From Prolixibacteraceae bacterium (GTDB lineage Bacteria; Bacteroidota; Bacteroidia; Bacteroidales; Prolixibacteraceae): 20,935 nucleotides of DNA. Under the pieces are notes generated by a model. That model was not told the origin of the DNA. It ran no database searches and saw only the letters and a list, made by a program, of their open reading frames with translations. The stretch lies in NCBI GenBank assembly GCA_003457135.1, contig DMSQ01000032.1, positions 700 through 21,634 of the forward strand, read 5' to 3'. The translations under genes were made by a program, and so were the position numbers. Positions 6,591 to 14,590 of this stretch are shown in pieces (position 1 is the stretch's first letter; the number at the start of each line of letters is the position of its first letter).

Positions 6591-7859
6591 ATGAAAATCA
6601 TGAAATGCTTGCTTAAAAAGAGAATTACTGCTGTTTTAATGATAGCAGTTATACCGTTGTTGCAGTATTCTGTATGTACCGCACAGAAATCTGAAATTAA
6701 TCAATCCATCACCAGTACCCGGAAAGGGGAGTTAACTATCAAGGCGAAACGTGGTGCTCAGGTAACGGTGGAACAGCTTAGCCACGAATTTTGGTTTGGG
6801 TGTGCCCTTCCCGACCACATGTTTGTTGGTTCAGCCTCTGAATCTGACAAAAAGCAATTCAAGGAGAAATTTCTGGAGAATTTTAACTCGGCAGTTACTG
6901 AAAATGCTGTGAAATGGGGCAATATGGAACGCCAAAAAGGTAATGTGAAGTATTCGGTGATTGATGCAATGCTCGCATGGACAGAAGCAAACCACATCCC
7001 GATAAGGGCACATAATCTGTTCTGGGGAATTCCTGAATTTGTACAGCTCTGGGTAAAAGAATTGTCAAACGAAGAGCTGGAACAAACTTTGAAAAACCGC
7101 ACCGAAACGGTAACAGCCCGTTACAAAGGCCGGTTTCAGGAATACGACCTGAACAACGAAATGGTTCATGGGAATTATTATGAAGACCGGTTGGGGCCTG
7201 ACATTACCAAAAAAATGGCACAATGGGCACGAACCGGCGACCCGGAAGTCAAACTTTTTTTAAACGATTACGACATTCTAACCGGAGTAAAGTTGCCGGA
7301 ATACCTGGCTCAAATCCGTAAACTTCTGAAGCAGGGAGTCCCGATTGCAGGCATTGGCGTACAAGGACATCTTCACGCCGAAACGTTCGACCGGGTTCAA
7401 TTGAAAAATGCACTCGATTCACTGGCACAGTTTCATTTACCTATTCGGGTTACTGAATTCAATATGCCCGGACAGCGGTCGAAATATTACAAGGATCGAA
7501 ATTTGGTTATGACCCCGGAAGAGGAGGAATTAAAGGCGATAGAACTGGTTGATTATTACAAAATCTGTTTTGCTCATCCCGCTGTGGAAGGGATCCTGAT
7601 GTGGGGATTCTGGGAAGGAGCCAACTGGATACGGCCTTCGTCGTTGTACAAAAAAGACTGGACTCTTACGCCTGCCGCAATTGCTTACCACAACCTTATT
7701 TTTAAGGAGTGGTGGACGAGCGAAAATGGCAGAACCAACCGCGATGGAGAATTCACAGTTCCGGCATTTTTCGGGAAATACAAGGTTACCGTAAACGGAA
7801 AAACGAAAAATATTGATTTAACCAAAGCTGCCGGAAAAGTGGTTGTGGCGTTTAAATAA
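6591..7859 (+). CDS. GH10 endo-1,4-beta-xylanase, secreted
   Basis: A 422-residue protein. A signal peptide covers about residues 1-32 (basic start, ITAVLMIAVIPLLQY, then TAQ). The remainder is a GH10 (beta/alpha)8 barrel: FWFGCALPDHMF at the first strand, FNSAVTENAVKWGNMERQKG, IPIRAHNLFWG, YDLNNEMVHG with the acid/base E190, IGVQGHLH, and IRVTEFNMPG with the nucleophile E289. The end, GILMWGFWEGANWIRPSSLY, is the usual last barrel strand. A short C-terminal beta segment (DGEFTVPAFFGKYKVTVNGK) resembles the tail of several Bacteroidota GH10 proteins. The enzyme cleaves internal beta-1,4 links of xylan, in the periplasm or outside. It is the first gene of the plus-strand cluster. The ATG at 6591 is preferred; a second in-frame ATG at 6600 is possible. 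Confidence 0.92.
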   Translation: MKIMKCLLKKRITAVLMIAVIPLLQYSVCTAQKSEINQSITSTRKGELTIKAKRGAQVTVEQLSHEFWFGCALPDHMFVGSASESDKKQFKEKFLENFNSAVTENAVKWGNMERQKGNVKYSVIDAMLAWTEANHIPIRAHNLFWGIPEFVQLWVKELSNEELEQTLKNRTETVTARYKGRFQEYDLNNEMVHGNYYEDRLGPDITKKMAQWARTGDPEVKLFLNDYDILTGVKLPEYLAQIRKLLKQGVPIAGIGVQGHLHAETFDRVQLKNALDSLAQFHLPIRVTEFNMPGQRSKYYKDRNLVMTPEEEELKAIELVDYYKICFAHPAVEGILMWGFWEGANWIRPSSLYKKDWTLTPAAIAYHNLIFKEWWTSENGRTNRDGEFTVPAFFGKYKVTVNGKTKNIDLTKAAGKVVVAFK

Positions 7860-7877
7860 CCTTTGCACATGAAAAAT

Positions 7878-7933
7878 AACCACATAGGTCACATAGAAAA
7901 ATAAAACTATGTGTTCTATGTGCCTATGTGGTT
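7878..7933. repeat. REP-like inverted repeat between the GH10 and GH36-like genes
   Basis: AACCACATAGG-T-CACATAGAA (7878-7898) pairs with TTCTATGTGCCTATGTGGTT (7914-7933): twenty pairs with one bulged base, around a 15-base loop that contains a further CTATGTG. It fills most of the gap between the GH10 stop (7859) and the next ATG (7949). This AACCACATAG...CTATGTGGTT type is one I recognise as a dispersed repeat in Bacteroidota genomes. In RNA it would be a stable hairpin and may act as a processing or stability element rather than a terminator, as no T tract follows. Confidence 0.85.
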
Positions 7934-7948
7934 CAAAAAATAAAGTAT

Positions 7949-10066
7949 ATGAAAAGTAAATTTCTTGTTTTAATAGTTTGTATTTTATTCGCAAATTCTG
8001 TGATTTCAGCGCAATTTGCCAAATGGACAAAAACTGAATTGATCCTGAACAATGGAATGGTTGAACGGATCATCAGATTGCCATCATCCGAAGGTCAGTT
8101 TCTAACCACCTCCTACAAACCGTTAACTGGCGAGTTTAAGTATTTTCTGCCTGAAAATACCGACTTTCAGTTCGAATTGAATGGAATAATCTATTCAGGA
8201 AAAAGCAATTGGAGTCTGGCTGGTGTAAAATCCATCCGTGATTTGCTTCAGGGCAATGGAGCTGCCGTGACCTTACTGAGCAGCGATAAAAAGATTGAAC
8301 TTACCCTGAAATACCTGTTGTATCCCCAGTTGCCGGTTATCCGAAAAAGTCTCGTGATCAAGAACCTGGACAGCGAGGCATCTTCATTAGAGTCGGTTGA
8401 TATCGAAAAACTGAATGTAATCAACTACTGGGCCAGTACTTTCAGCTGGATTTACAGTGATTACGGCCGGAGAAAATCAATTGGCCCTTACGAAGGAAAC
8501 AAGCAGGATGCGCTCATGATTGTGCATAACCCGGACTGGGAGGCTGGCATAGTGATTGGTAACGAAGCTTCAGGAGTACTGAAACGAACGGCTTTGTTTT
8601 GGGATGGAGCTGAAATCACAACTGGCCTTACCCATAAAGATGCACGTTTTCCCTTCCGCAAATGGATCAAACCTCAGGAATCGTTTGAAACACCGCAGGT
8701 TTTCACTATGGTTTACAACAACCGGAAAAATCCGGAAGAAATCCTGAGCACGGCTGTCCCCGATTTTATCCGGAAACACATGGGCATCCGCCTTTCTGTA
8801 TTGGATGAAAAACCAACCTTCGTTTACAACACCTGGAATCCTTTCGAAAAAAATATTGATGCAAAACTCGTCATGGAACTGGCTAAAGCTGCAGCTGATG
8901 CAGGGATGAAAGAATTTATTATTGATGATGGCTGGCAGGATAGCTACGGCGATTGGGGAATAGATTACAAAAAATTTCCAAATGGTTTAAAACCGGTTTT
9001 TGACTACATCAAATCGTTGGGAATGAAACCAGGTTTGTGGGTAAGTGTAGGCAGTGCATCATCTAAAAGTAATGTGTTTAAACAACATCCTGAGTGGTTT
9101 GCCCGCGATAAAAATGGAAATTTCGCCAATCTTCACATTGATCAGGCTGTTGATGAAATACGCTCGGCCTGTTATTCTACTGACTGGAAGGATTATATAA
9201 AAGGTGTATTGCTAAAATTGGCTGTGGACTATGGCCTGGAATACCTGAAACTTGATTTTGCCGTAGTTTCAAGCGCCTATGTTTTTAATGTCGAAAATTC
9301 AGGTTGTTATTCAACCGAACATACCGGACATAAAGATCATCACGAATCAATGTATGTCAATTATGAACGAATGTGGGAACTTTTCGACGAACTCCATGCC
9401 ATCAAACCAAACCTGTTCATTGATTGTACTTTCGAGACCATGGGCGGCTTGCAGATGATTGATTATGCCATGCTGAAGCACGCCGAAGGTAACTGGCTTT
9501 CGAACTTTGATGGTGACAAAGGTGAAAAAACCGACTTGCGGGTACGCAATATGGCATGGTGGAGATCGCCTGCTATACCGGCAACAGCATTGGTTATCGG
9601 TAATCCCCAAATGCAGGATGCCGGCTGGGAAATGCACATCAAATCGCTGGCGGGCGCGTTACCTATCATGTTGGGCGATCCACGGCAATTATCACCAAAC
9701 GACCTTAAGAAGTACCGTGCTTATGCCGACTGGCTTCAGGCGATGCAAACCAAACACGATTTCATGTCTTTCCGGCAGGATTTGAAAGGATTTGGCGAAC
9801 CTACCGAAGGGTTGTGGGATGGATTTCAGCGCATCAATTCAGATACTTTTTCGGGAGGGATTGTCGGGATTTTCAAACAAGGCTCAAAAGATGACCGAAG
9901 AAAGATCACCGTTCAATTGCTCGATCCGGATGCAAATTATCGTATTTTAACGGCTCCGGAAGGACTGGAAATCGGGAAAATGACCGGCAAAGATCTAAGT
10001 GAAAAAGGCTTCGAAATCAAATTAGAAAAAAAATACGATGGTTCATTATTTGAAATCTGTAAATAA
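7949..10066 (+). CDS. GH36-like alpha-galactosidase, secreted
   Basis: A 705-residue protein. The start is the ATG at 7949, which gives a signal peptide (MKSKFLVLIVCILFANSVISAQ, cleaved near residue 21); an in-frame ATG at 7928 lies inside the REP-like repeat. Residues ~25-280 form the N-terminal beta-supersandwich typical of GH36, then a TIM barrel follows: FVYNTWNPF (291-299), EFIIDDGWQDSYGDW (322-336), GLWVSVGSA, YLKLDFAV with the likely nucleophile D436, and FIDCTFETMGGLQMIDYAML, where D505 may be the acid/base in place of the usual GGGR-x-D segment. The family releases terminal alpha-galactose (some members alpha-N-acetylgalactosamine). Beside xylanases it may remove galactosyl side groups. 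The next gene starts 7 bases after its stop. The family is secure, the substrate less so. Confidence 0.82.
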   Translation: MKSKFLVLIVCILFANSVISAQFAKWTKTELILNNGMVERIIRLPSSEGQFLTTSYKPLTGEFKYFLPENTDFQFELNGIIYSGKSNWSLAGVKSIRDLLQGNGAAVTLLSSDKKIELTLKYLLYPQLPVIRKSLVIKNLDSEASSLESVDIEKLNVINYWASTFSWIYSDYGRRKSIGPYEGNKQDALMIVHNPDWEAGIVIGNEASGVLKRTALFWDGAEITTGLTHKDARFPFRKWIKPQESFETPQVFTMVYNNRKNPEEILSTAVPDFIRKHMGIRLSVLDEKPTFVYNTWNPFEKNIDAKLVMELAKAAADAGMKEFIIDDGWQDSYGDWGIDYKKFPNGLKPVFDYIKSLGMKPGLWVSVGSASSKSNVFKQHPEWFARDKNGNFANLHIDQAVDEIRSACYSTDWKDYIKGVLLKLAVDYGLEYLKLDFAVVSSAYVFNVENSGCYSTEHTGHKDHHESMYVNYERMWELFDELHAIKPNLFIDCTFETMGGLQMIDYAMLKHAEGNWLSNFDGDKGEKTDLRVRNMAWWRSPAIPATALVIGNPQMQDAGWEMHIKSLAGALPIMLGDPRQLSPNDLKKYRAYADWLQAMQTKHDFMSFRQDLKGFGEPTEGLWDGFQRINSDTFSGGIVGIFKQGSKDDRRKITVQLLDPDANYRILTAPEGLEIGKMTGKDLSEKGFEIKLEKKYDGSLFEICK

Positions 10067-10073
10067 ACCAACT

Positions 10074-12605
10074 ATGAAAATACCGGCAATGAAACAATTA
10101 TTGCTGATCGGAATCATTTTATTGATCGGATCATGCAAACCTAAAGTTCCCCAAATCCGGATACCTGCAGATGCTTCGCGTCTCGAAAACCTTGCCGCAA
10201 GTGAATTCCGCAGATATATCTATTTACGGACTGGCTTACTGCCTGTAATTATCAATGGTTCCGAAACTGAAATACCAAGTTCCGGGCAAGTCATTGTACT
10301 TGAACGAAAAGGCCAAAATCAGGTTCCGGGCGATCTGGCAGAGGAAGAATACTATCTGAAATCAAGTATTACAGCAGATTTGGAAAAATTGGTTGTTTCC
10401 GGAGGGTCCGATCAGGCTGTTTTGTATGCGGCCTATGAGTTTGCCGAACAATTGGGGGTCCGGTTTTACCTGCATGGCGACGTCATTCCTGATGGTAAAA
10501 TCCTTTTCAAAATTCCCGATCTGGATATGCGCCATAAGCCTTTGTTTTCGGTTCGCGGAATTCAGCCTTTCCACGACTTCCCTGAAGGACCAGACTGGTG
10601 GAATGTAAACGATTTTCATGCAATTCTTGGTCAGTTGCCTAAAATGAAGATGAATTTCTTTGGGTTACACACCTATCCGTATCGCGCCCGATTCGATGGT
10701 GGCGGACCAAAAGCCGAACCGTTGGTCTGGATTGGCAAGGAAAGTGAAATTAATACGGACGGAACGGCAAAGTCAGCCTATCCGGCTATGCATTTCGCGA
10801 CTAACGACAGTACCTGGGGCTATTCCCCGGTTAAAACTTCAGATTTCAGTTTAGGAGCTTCCCAAATTTTCGAAACGGATACGTATGGCACCGATTACAT
10901 GAAAAATGTTTCGGGATGGCCTCACACCGAAACCGAAAACCTGCAGATATTTAATACTTCCGGAAAAATGTTTAACGAGGTATTTTCTCAGGCCAAAGCT
11001 TTGGGGGTGAAAATCAGTGTGGGAACCGAAACTCCACTGATCATTCCCAAAGAAGTACGCGACCGGTACAACATCAGAGCTGAAACCGATGAACAAATCA
11101 AAGAACTGTATCGTGGTATGTTTAGCCGCATTCAGAAAACCTATCCGGTAGATTATTACTGGCTCTGGACTCCGGAAGACTGGACCTGGAAAGGAGTGAG
11201 CGATGCCAATGTAGCAAAAACAGAAAAAGATATGAAACTGGCTTATGAAGTGCTGAACGAAATGGGAAAACCTTTTCAGTTGGCAACTTCAGGCTGGGTA
11301 CTTGGGCCTCCCAAAGATCGGACACAGTTCGACCGGGTATTGCCAAAAGATATTCCTTTTAGCTGCATCAACCGCGGAGTTGGCTACACTCCGGTTGAAA
11401 AAGGTTTCAAAGCAATAACTGATCGTCCTAAATGGTCTATTCCCTGGATGGAAGACGATCCGGATTTAATCGGAACGCAATTGTGGGTTGGTCGTTTGCG
11501 AAAAGACGCGCTAGATTCGTACCGGTATGGCTGTAACGGACTGATAGGAATTCACTGGCGAACCCGCGATTTGTCGCCTAATGTCTCGGCTCTGGCAAAA
11601 GCTGCCTGGACCATAAGTGAATGGAATAATTTATCTGAATCCACTGAACGGGATTTGCCTACAACCGATTTTTATACCGATTGGGTAAACAGCGAATTCG
11701 GATTTCCTTATAAGTCGCTCATCAAATTACTGGTTTGGCTCGATGGCAAAGGGGTTGAACAGAAAGAAGGCTATAAAGGGGATTCACACCTGAATGTGAC
11801 CGACTGGATTGATGGGCCAGGTGCATTAATGACCAATAAATCAATAGAAGATTTAACTGAGCGATTGGATCGTTACCAGTTTTTACAGCAAATGGAAGCA
11901 GTCCTGCCAACAATTCCCGGAGCCGGAAATCACGAACGGTACGAATATTGGCTTAACAGCATGAAATTCAATAAATCATTGGTCGAAACTGCTCTGGCCG
12001 CCAAAAAATTGCAGCTGGCAGTTGATGAGATTAAAAAGGAAAAAGATAAAACTAAAAAACAACAGATGACCATTGACAAAGCCTTGCCCCTTCGGCTTGA
12101 ACTGGCTGAAAAATGGAAGCAAACTGTAAAATTATTGCTTTCGAAGGTCACAACAACGGGTGAAATGGGAATGCTGGCCAATCTTGAAATGCATAATTAC
12201 AGACATAACCAAACGATTATCGGAAACGATAAATATTTAATGGAACTGGGCGTGGATTTACCCTCAGAAGCTTTTCCATCGGAAGTATACTCCGGAAAAA
12301 CACGGGTGATTGTACCAACAGACGAGTCAATTCTTTCAAAGGGAAAAGACTTCTATTTAAGGGTCAGGGTACTTTCTTCCGAAAAGGCTATCTCCGGGAA
12401 ACTGATGTGGAAAAATCTGGGAACATTTGAATATAAAGAGATTGGGCTAAAAAAGATGGACCGGAATGTATTTGAAGTCACTATTCCTTCTTCGGAAATC
12501 ACCGATGATTTTGAATATTTTGTCGAGGTTTCGGCAGGAAATGAGATCGTTAAATTCCCTGTCACCACTCCAAATATCAACCGGACAGTGGTGCTGATGA
12601 ATTAA
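10074..12605 (+). CDS. Large lipoprotein with GH67-N/GH20b-like domain and TIM-barrel-like region, putative glycoside hydrolase
   Basis: An 843-residue protein. The ATG at 10074 gives a lipoprotein signal (KQLLLIGIILLIGSCKPK, acylated Cys21); ATG 10089 is also possible. Residues ~25-150 resemble the small alpha/beta domain before the barrel in GH67 glucuronidases and GH20: LENLAASEFRRYIYLRTG, KLVVSGGSDQAVLYAAYEFAEQLGVRFYLHGD. From about 155 a barrel-like region begins with FSVRGIQPFHDFPEGPDWW and LPKMKMNFFGLHTYPY, with later acidic segments DYYWLWTPEDWTW and IPWMEDDPDLIGTQLWVGR. The last ~90 residues look like an Ig-type beta-sandwich. I do not recognise it as a characterised GH67 or GH115 enzyme and cannot name the catalytic pair. 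A debranching role on xylan fits the context. It follows the GH36-like gene by 7 bases and is likely co-translated. Confidence 0.7.
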   Translation: MKIPAMKQLLLIGIILLIGSCKPKVPQIRIPADASRLENLAASEFRRYIYLRTGLLPVIINGSETEIPSSGQVIVLERKGQNQVPGDLAEEEYYLKSSITADLEKLVVSGGSDQAVLYAAYEFAEQLGVRFYLHGDVIPDGKILFKIPDLDMRHKPLFSVRGIQPFHDFPEGPDWWNVNDFHAILGQLPKMKMNFFGLHTYPYRARFDGGGPKAEPLVWIGKESEINTDGTAKSAYPAMHFATNDSTWGYSPVKTSDFSLGASQIFETDTYGTDYMKNVSGWPHTETENLQIFNTSGKMFNEVFSQAKALGVKISVGTETPLIIPKEVRDRYNIRAETDEQIKELYRGMFSRIQKTYPVDYYWLWTPEDWTWKGVSDANVAKTEKDMKLAYEVLNEMGKPFQLATSGWVLGPPKDRTQFDRVLPKDIPFSCINRGVGYTPVEKGFKAITDRPKWSIPWMEDDPDLIGTQLWVGRLRKDALDSYRYGCNGLIGIHWRTRDLSPNVSALAKAAWTISEWNNLSESTERDLPTTDFYTDWVNSEFGFPYKSLIKLLVWLDGKGVEQKEGYKGDSHLNVTDWIDGPGALMTNKSIEDLTERLDRYQFLQQMEAVLPTIPGAGNHERYEYWLNSMKFNKSLVETALAAKKLQLAVDEIKKEKDKTKKQQMTIDKALPLRLELAEKWKQTVKLLLSKVTTTGEMGMLANLEMHNYRHNQTIIGNDKYLMELGVDLPSEAFPSEVYSGKTRVIVPTDESILSKGKDFYLRVRVLSSEKAISGKLMWKNLGTFEYKEIGLKKMDRNVFEVTIPSSEITDDFEYFVEVSAGNEIVKFPVTTPNINRTVVLMN

Positions 12606-12649
12606 GACAGTGATGACTAATTGGAATTTGAAACTTTAAACTATTTTTC

Positions 12650-13972
12650 ATGAAAAGCAATCATCAATTTACCAGAGAATCTAAAGCCCCTTTTGTGGAT
12701 GGGTTGGGGAGGCTTTCAAAAGAACGATTTGATTTGACCGTAAACCACCAACAGCCCGACAAGCTCGTCGTTGATTTTGGCTCAACCGCTGTAACCGGAA
12801 TCCATGTGCTGGCGGTTGAAAACCTACGAAAATATTACGGACTGGAAAGCAAACCAGTCCGCGTAATCGAACCATACCAGATGCTGGGCGAAGTTGATCA
12901 GGAATTAATTGACTGTCTCGGAATTGATGTGGTTGGCGCCTGGGGAAAAAACAACATGTTTGGTATATACAACCACGAACCTTTTAAGGAAATGACCACT
13001 TTTTGGGGACAGAAAGTACTTGTTCCTGAAAATTTCAATACTTCGTACGACGAAAAAGGAGATTTGCTGATTTACCCGGAAGGAGATACATCAGCCGGGG
13101 CATCAGCCCGGATGCCCAGGGCCAGTTATTTTTTTGATGCTATTATTCGCCAGGAACCTCTTGACGAAGAAAAACTGGATGTTCAGGATAATCTCGAAGA
13201 ATTTGGACTGGTCTCCGATGCCGACCTTGCCTTCTGGAAAAATGCGACCCAAAAAGCCCGGGCCACCGGCAAAGCGGTGATTGCCGGATTGGGAGGAACT
13301 GCTCTGGGTGATATTGCCTTAGTTCCTGGTATCCAGATGAAACACCCGAAGGGCATCCGCGACATTGCCGAGTGGTACATGAGCACCATTATACGGCCTG
13401 ATTACATAACCGCTATTTTTGATCGTCAATCTGAAATCGCTATTGAGAATTTTCGTCGTTTGCATGAGGTTATTGGTGATAACATCGATGCTGTATTTAT
13501 CTGTGGAACCGATTTTGGTACGCAGGACTCAACCTTCTGCTCTCCTGAACAATTCGACGAATTGTGGCTGCCCTATTACAGACGGATCAACGATTGGATG
13601 CACACCCACACAAACTGGAAATCGTTCAAACATTCGTGTGGTGCAGTTGAAACATTAATGGGACGCTTTATAGATGCCGGTTTTGATATAATCAATCCGG
13701 TTCAGATAAGCGCCAAAGGAATGGATCCGGCTCACCTGAAAAATGAATTTGGAAAAGATTTGGTTTTTTGGGGAGGTGGAATAGACACACAAAAAACCTT
13801 ACCCTATTCAACTCCCGAAAAGATCCGGGATGAAGTTCTCCGGTTATGCGACATTTTTGCCAAAGACGGTGGTTTTGTGTTCAACACCGTTCACAACATT
13901 CAGGCCAATGTTCCGGTCGGAAATATCGTAGCGATGGTTGAGGCGATCAGGGAATTTAATGGAAAAAAGTAA
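12650..13972 (+). CDS. URO-D/MtaA-superfamily methyltransferase-like protein
   Basis: A 440-residue protein without signal peptide, so cytoplasmic, unlike its neighbours. It belongs to the uroporphyrinogen decarboxylase superfamily (PF01208), in the branch close to corrinoid-dependent methyltransferases: SFKHSCGAVETLMGRFIDAGFDIINPVQ (residues 325-352) carries the H-x-C-G zinc-type motif (H328, C330), and the C-terminal FNTVHNIQANVPVGN has the HNIQ-x-x-x-P end of this branch, with H415 about where methyltransferases place a third metal ligand. True HemE would lack the HxCG motif. Such proteins move methyl groups between a methylated donor or corrinoid protein and a carrier. No corrinoid protein or reactivase is seen in the window. 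It lies 44 bases after the lipoprotein gene; the ATG at 12650 agrees with the domain start. Confidence 0.8.
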   Translation: MKSNHQFTRESKAPFVDGLGRLSKERFDLTVNHQQPDKLVVDFGSTAVTGIHVLAVENLRKYYGLESKPVRVIEPYQMLGEVDQELIDCLGIDVVGAWGKNNMFGIYNHEPFKEMTTFWGQKVLVPENFNTSYDEKGDLLIYPEGDTSAGASARMPRASYFFDAIIRQEPLDEEKLDVQDNLEEFGLVSDADLAFWKNATQKARATGKAVIAGLGGTALGDIALVPGIQMKHPKGIRDIAEWYMSTIIRPDYITAIFDRQSEIAIENFRRLHEVIGDNIDAVFICGTDFGTQDSTFCSPEQFDELWLPYYRRINDWMHTHTNWKSFKHSCGAVETLMGRFIDAGFDIINPVQISAKGMDPAHLKNEFGKDLVFWGGGIDTQKTLPYSTPEKIRDEVLRLCDIFAKDGGFVFNTVHNIQANVPVGNIVAMVEAIREFNGKK

Positions 13973-13991
13973 ATGACCATGCAGTTTTAAA

Positions 13992-14080
13992 CTCACTCAC
14001 CCCAATCCCGGCAAGCTGTGCTTTTCCCCCCTCTTTGAAAAAGAGGGGCAGAGGGAGCTCAGCGACCGAGGGGTGAGTCA
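13992..14080 (+). repeat. Hairpin repeat, copy A (upstream of the DUF559 gene)
   Basis: About 89 bp. The ends pair: ACTCACCCC (13995-14003) with GGGGTGAGT (14070-14078). Inside, CCCCTCTTT (14028-14036) pairs with AAAGAGGGG (14040-14048) around a 3-base loop. It shares the left outer arm CTCACTCACCCCAA, the segment GCAAGCTGTGCTTT and the inner hairpin design with copy B, in the same orientation. The right half differs (AGCTCAGCGACCGAG). Confidence 0.9.
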
Positions 14081-14093
14081 AAAAAGGAACAAA

Positions 14094-14459
14094 ATGAGCG
14101 ATAAACCTACTCATATTTCGCGCGCAAGAGAACTTCGGAAAAACATGACTGGGGCCGAAAGAACATTGTGGTATTTTCTTAGGAATAGAAGGTTTTACAA
14201 CCTTAAATTTTTACGTCAGCATCCAATAATCTATCAGGTCACAATAAAAGGACCTGATTATTTTATTCCTGATTTTTATTGTGCTGAGAAAAAAGTAGTT
14301 TTAGAATTGGATGGTATAATTCATAATTTTCAGAGAGATGAAGATGAATTTCGTGAAAATATCTTAAAAGGTCTCGGATTAAGAATACTTCGAATTAGAA
14401 ATGAAGAATTGGAAGATGTAACGTCAGTACTAAAGAAAATCAAACAATTTGTATTTTAG
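14094..14459 (+). CDS. DUF559 protein, Vsr-like PD-(D/E)xK endonuclease fold
   Basis: A 121-residue protein of the DUF559 family, related to the very-short-patch-repair (Vsr) nuclease fold. Order: RARELRKNMTGAERTLWYFLRNRR (N-terminal helices), FLRQHPIIYQV, YFIPDFYCAEKKVVLELDG with the expected metal ligands D60, E71 and D73, H77, then GLGLRILRIRNEEL. The ATG at 14094 follows AAGGA by a normal distance; an in-frame GTG at 14073 lies in repeat A. It is AT-rich: a hand count of 14221-14400 gives about 28% GC, against about 48% in a line of the neighbouring methyltransferase gene. It lies between two direct copies of a hairpin repeat inside an otherwise collinear glycosidase cluster, which suggests it arrived as a cassette. 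The nuclease fold is well supported; target and role are not known. Confidence 0.85.
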   Translation: MSDKPTHISRARELRKNMTGAERTLWYFLRNRRFYNLKFLRQHPIIYQVTIKGPDYFIPDFYCAEKKVVLELDGIIHNFQRDEDEFRENILKGLGLRILRIRNEELEDVTSVLKKIKQFVF

Positions 14460-14471
14460 TAATTTGTTAAC

Positions 14472-14563
14472 CTCACTCACCCCAAGCCCAGCAAGCTGTG
14501 CTTTCCCCCTCTCTTTAAAAAAGAGAGGGGCGGAGTCCGCTGTGCGGACTCGGGGTGAGTGAG
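14472..14563 (+). repeat. Hairpin repeat, copy B (downstream of the DUF559 gene)
   Basis: 92 bp bounded by perfect 12-bp inverted ends, CTCACTCACCCC (14472-14483) and GGGGTGAGTGAG (14552-14563). Within lie two perfect hairpins: CCCCTCTCTTT (14506-14516) with AAAGAGAGGGG (14520-14530), and GAGTCCGC (14533-14540) with GCGGACTC (14544-14551). The whole can fold as a three-way structure. It starts 12 bases after the DUF559 stop and ends just before the GH120 gene. Confidence 0.92.
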
Positions 14564-14590
14564 ATGATTAAAAAACTTAAATCTTGCCAA

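Noticed and set aside
12650..13972. HemE, haem-pathway uroporphyrinogen decarboxylase
   Set aside because: It is longer than HemE, carries the HxCG methyltransferase motif and has no haem genes around it.
14028..14048. Rho-independent terminator after the URO-D gene
   Set aside because: The hairpin is strong but no T tract follows on either strand, and the same structure recurs as part of a repeat.
14073..14093. GTG 14073 as start of the DUF559 gene
   Set aside because: It lies in the right arm of repeat A; ATG 14094 has AAGGA at a normal distance.
13992..14563. Two-unit CRISPR-like array or integron attC pair
   Set aside because: Only two repeats, 90 bp long with a gene between them, no integrase and no attC core sites; the hairpin-cassette reading fits better.
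14555..14590. Start of the GH120 gene inside or beside repeat B (GTG 14555, ATG 14564)
   Set aside because: The added residues precede a complete signal peptide starting at ATG 14591; the upstream codons belong to or adjoin the repeat.
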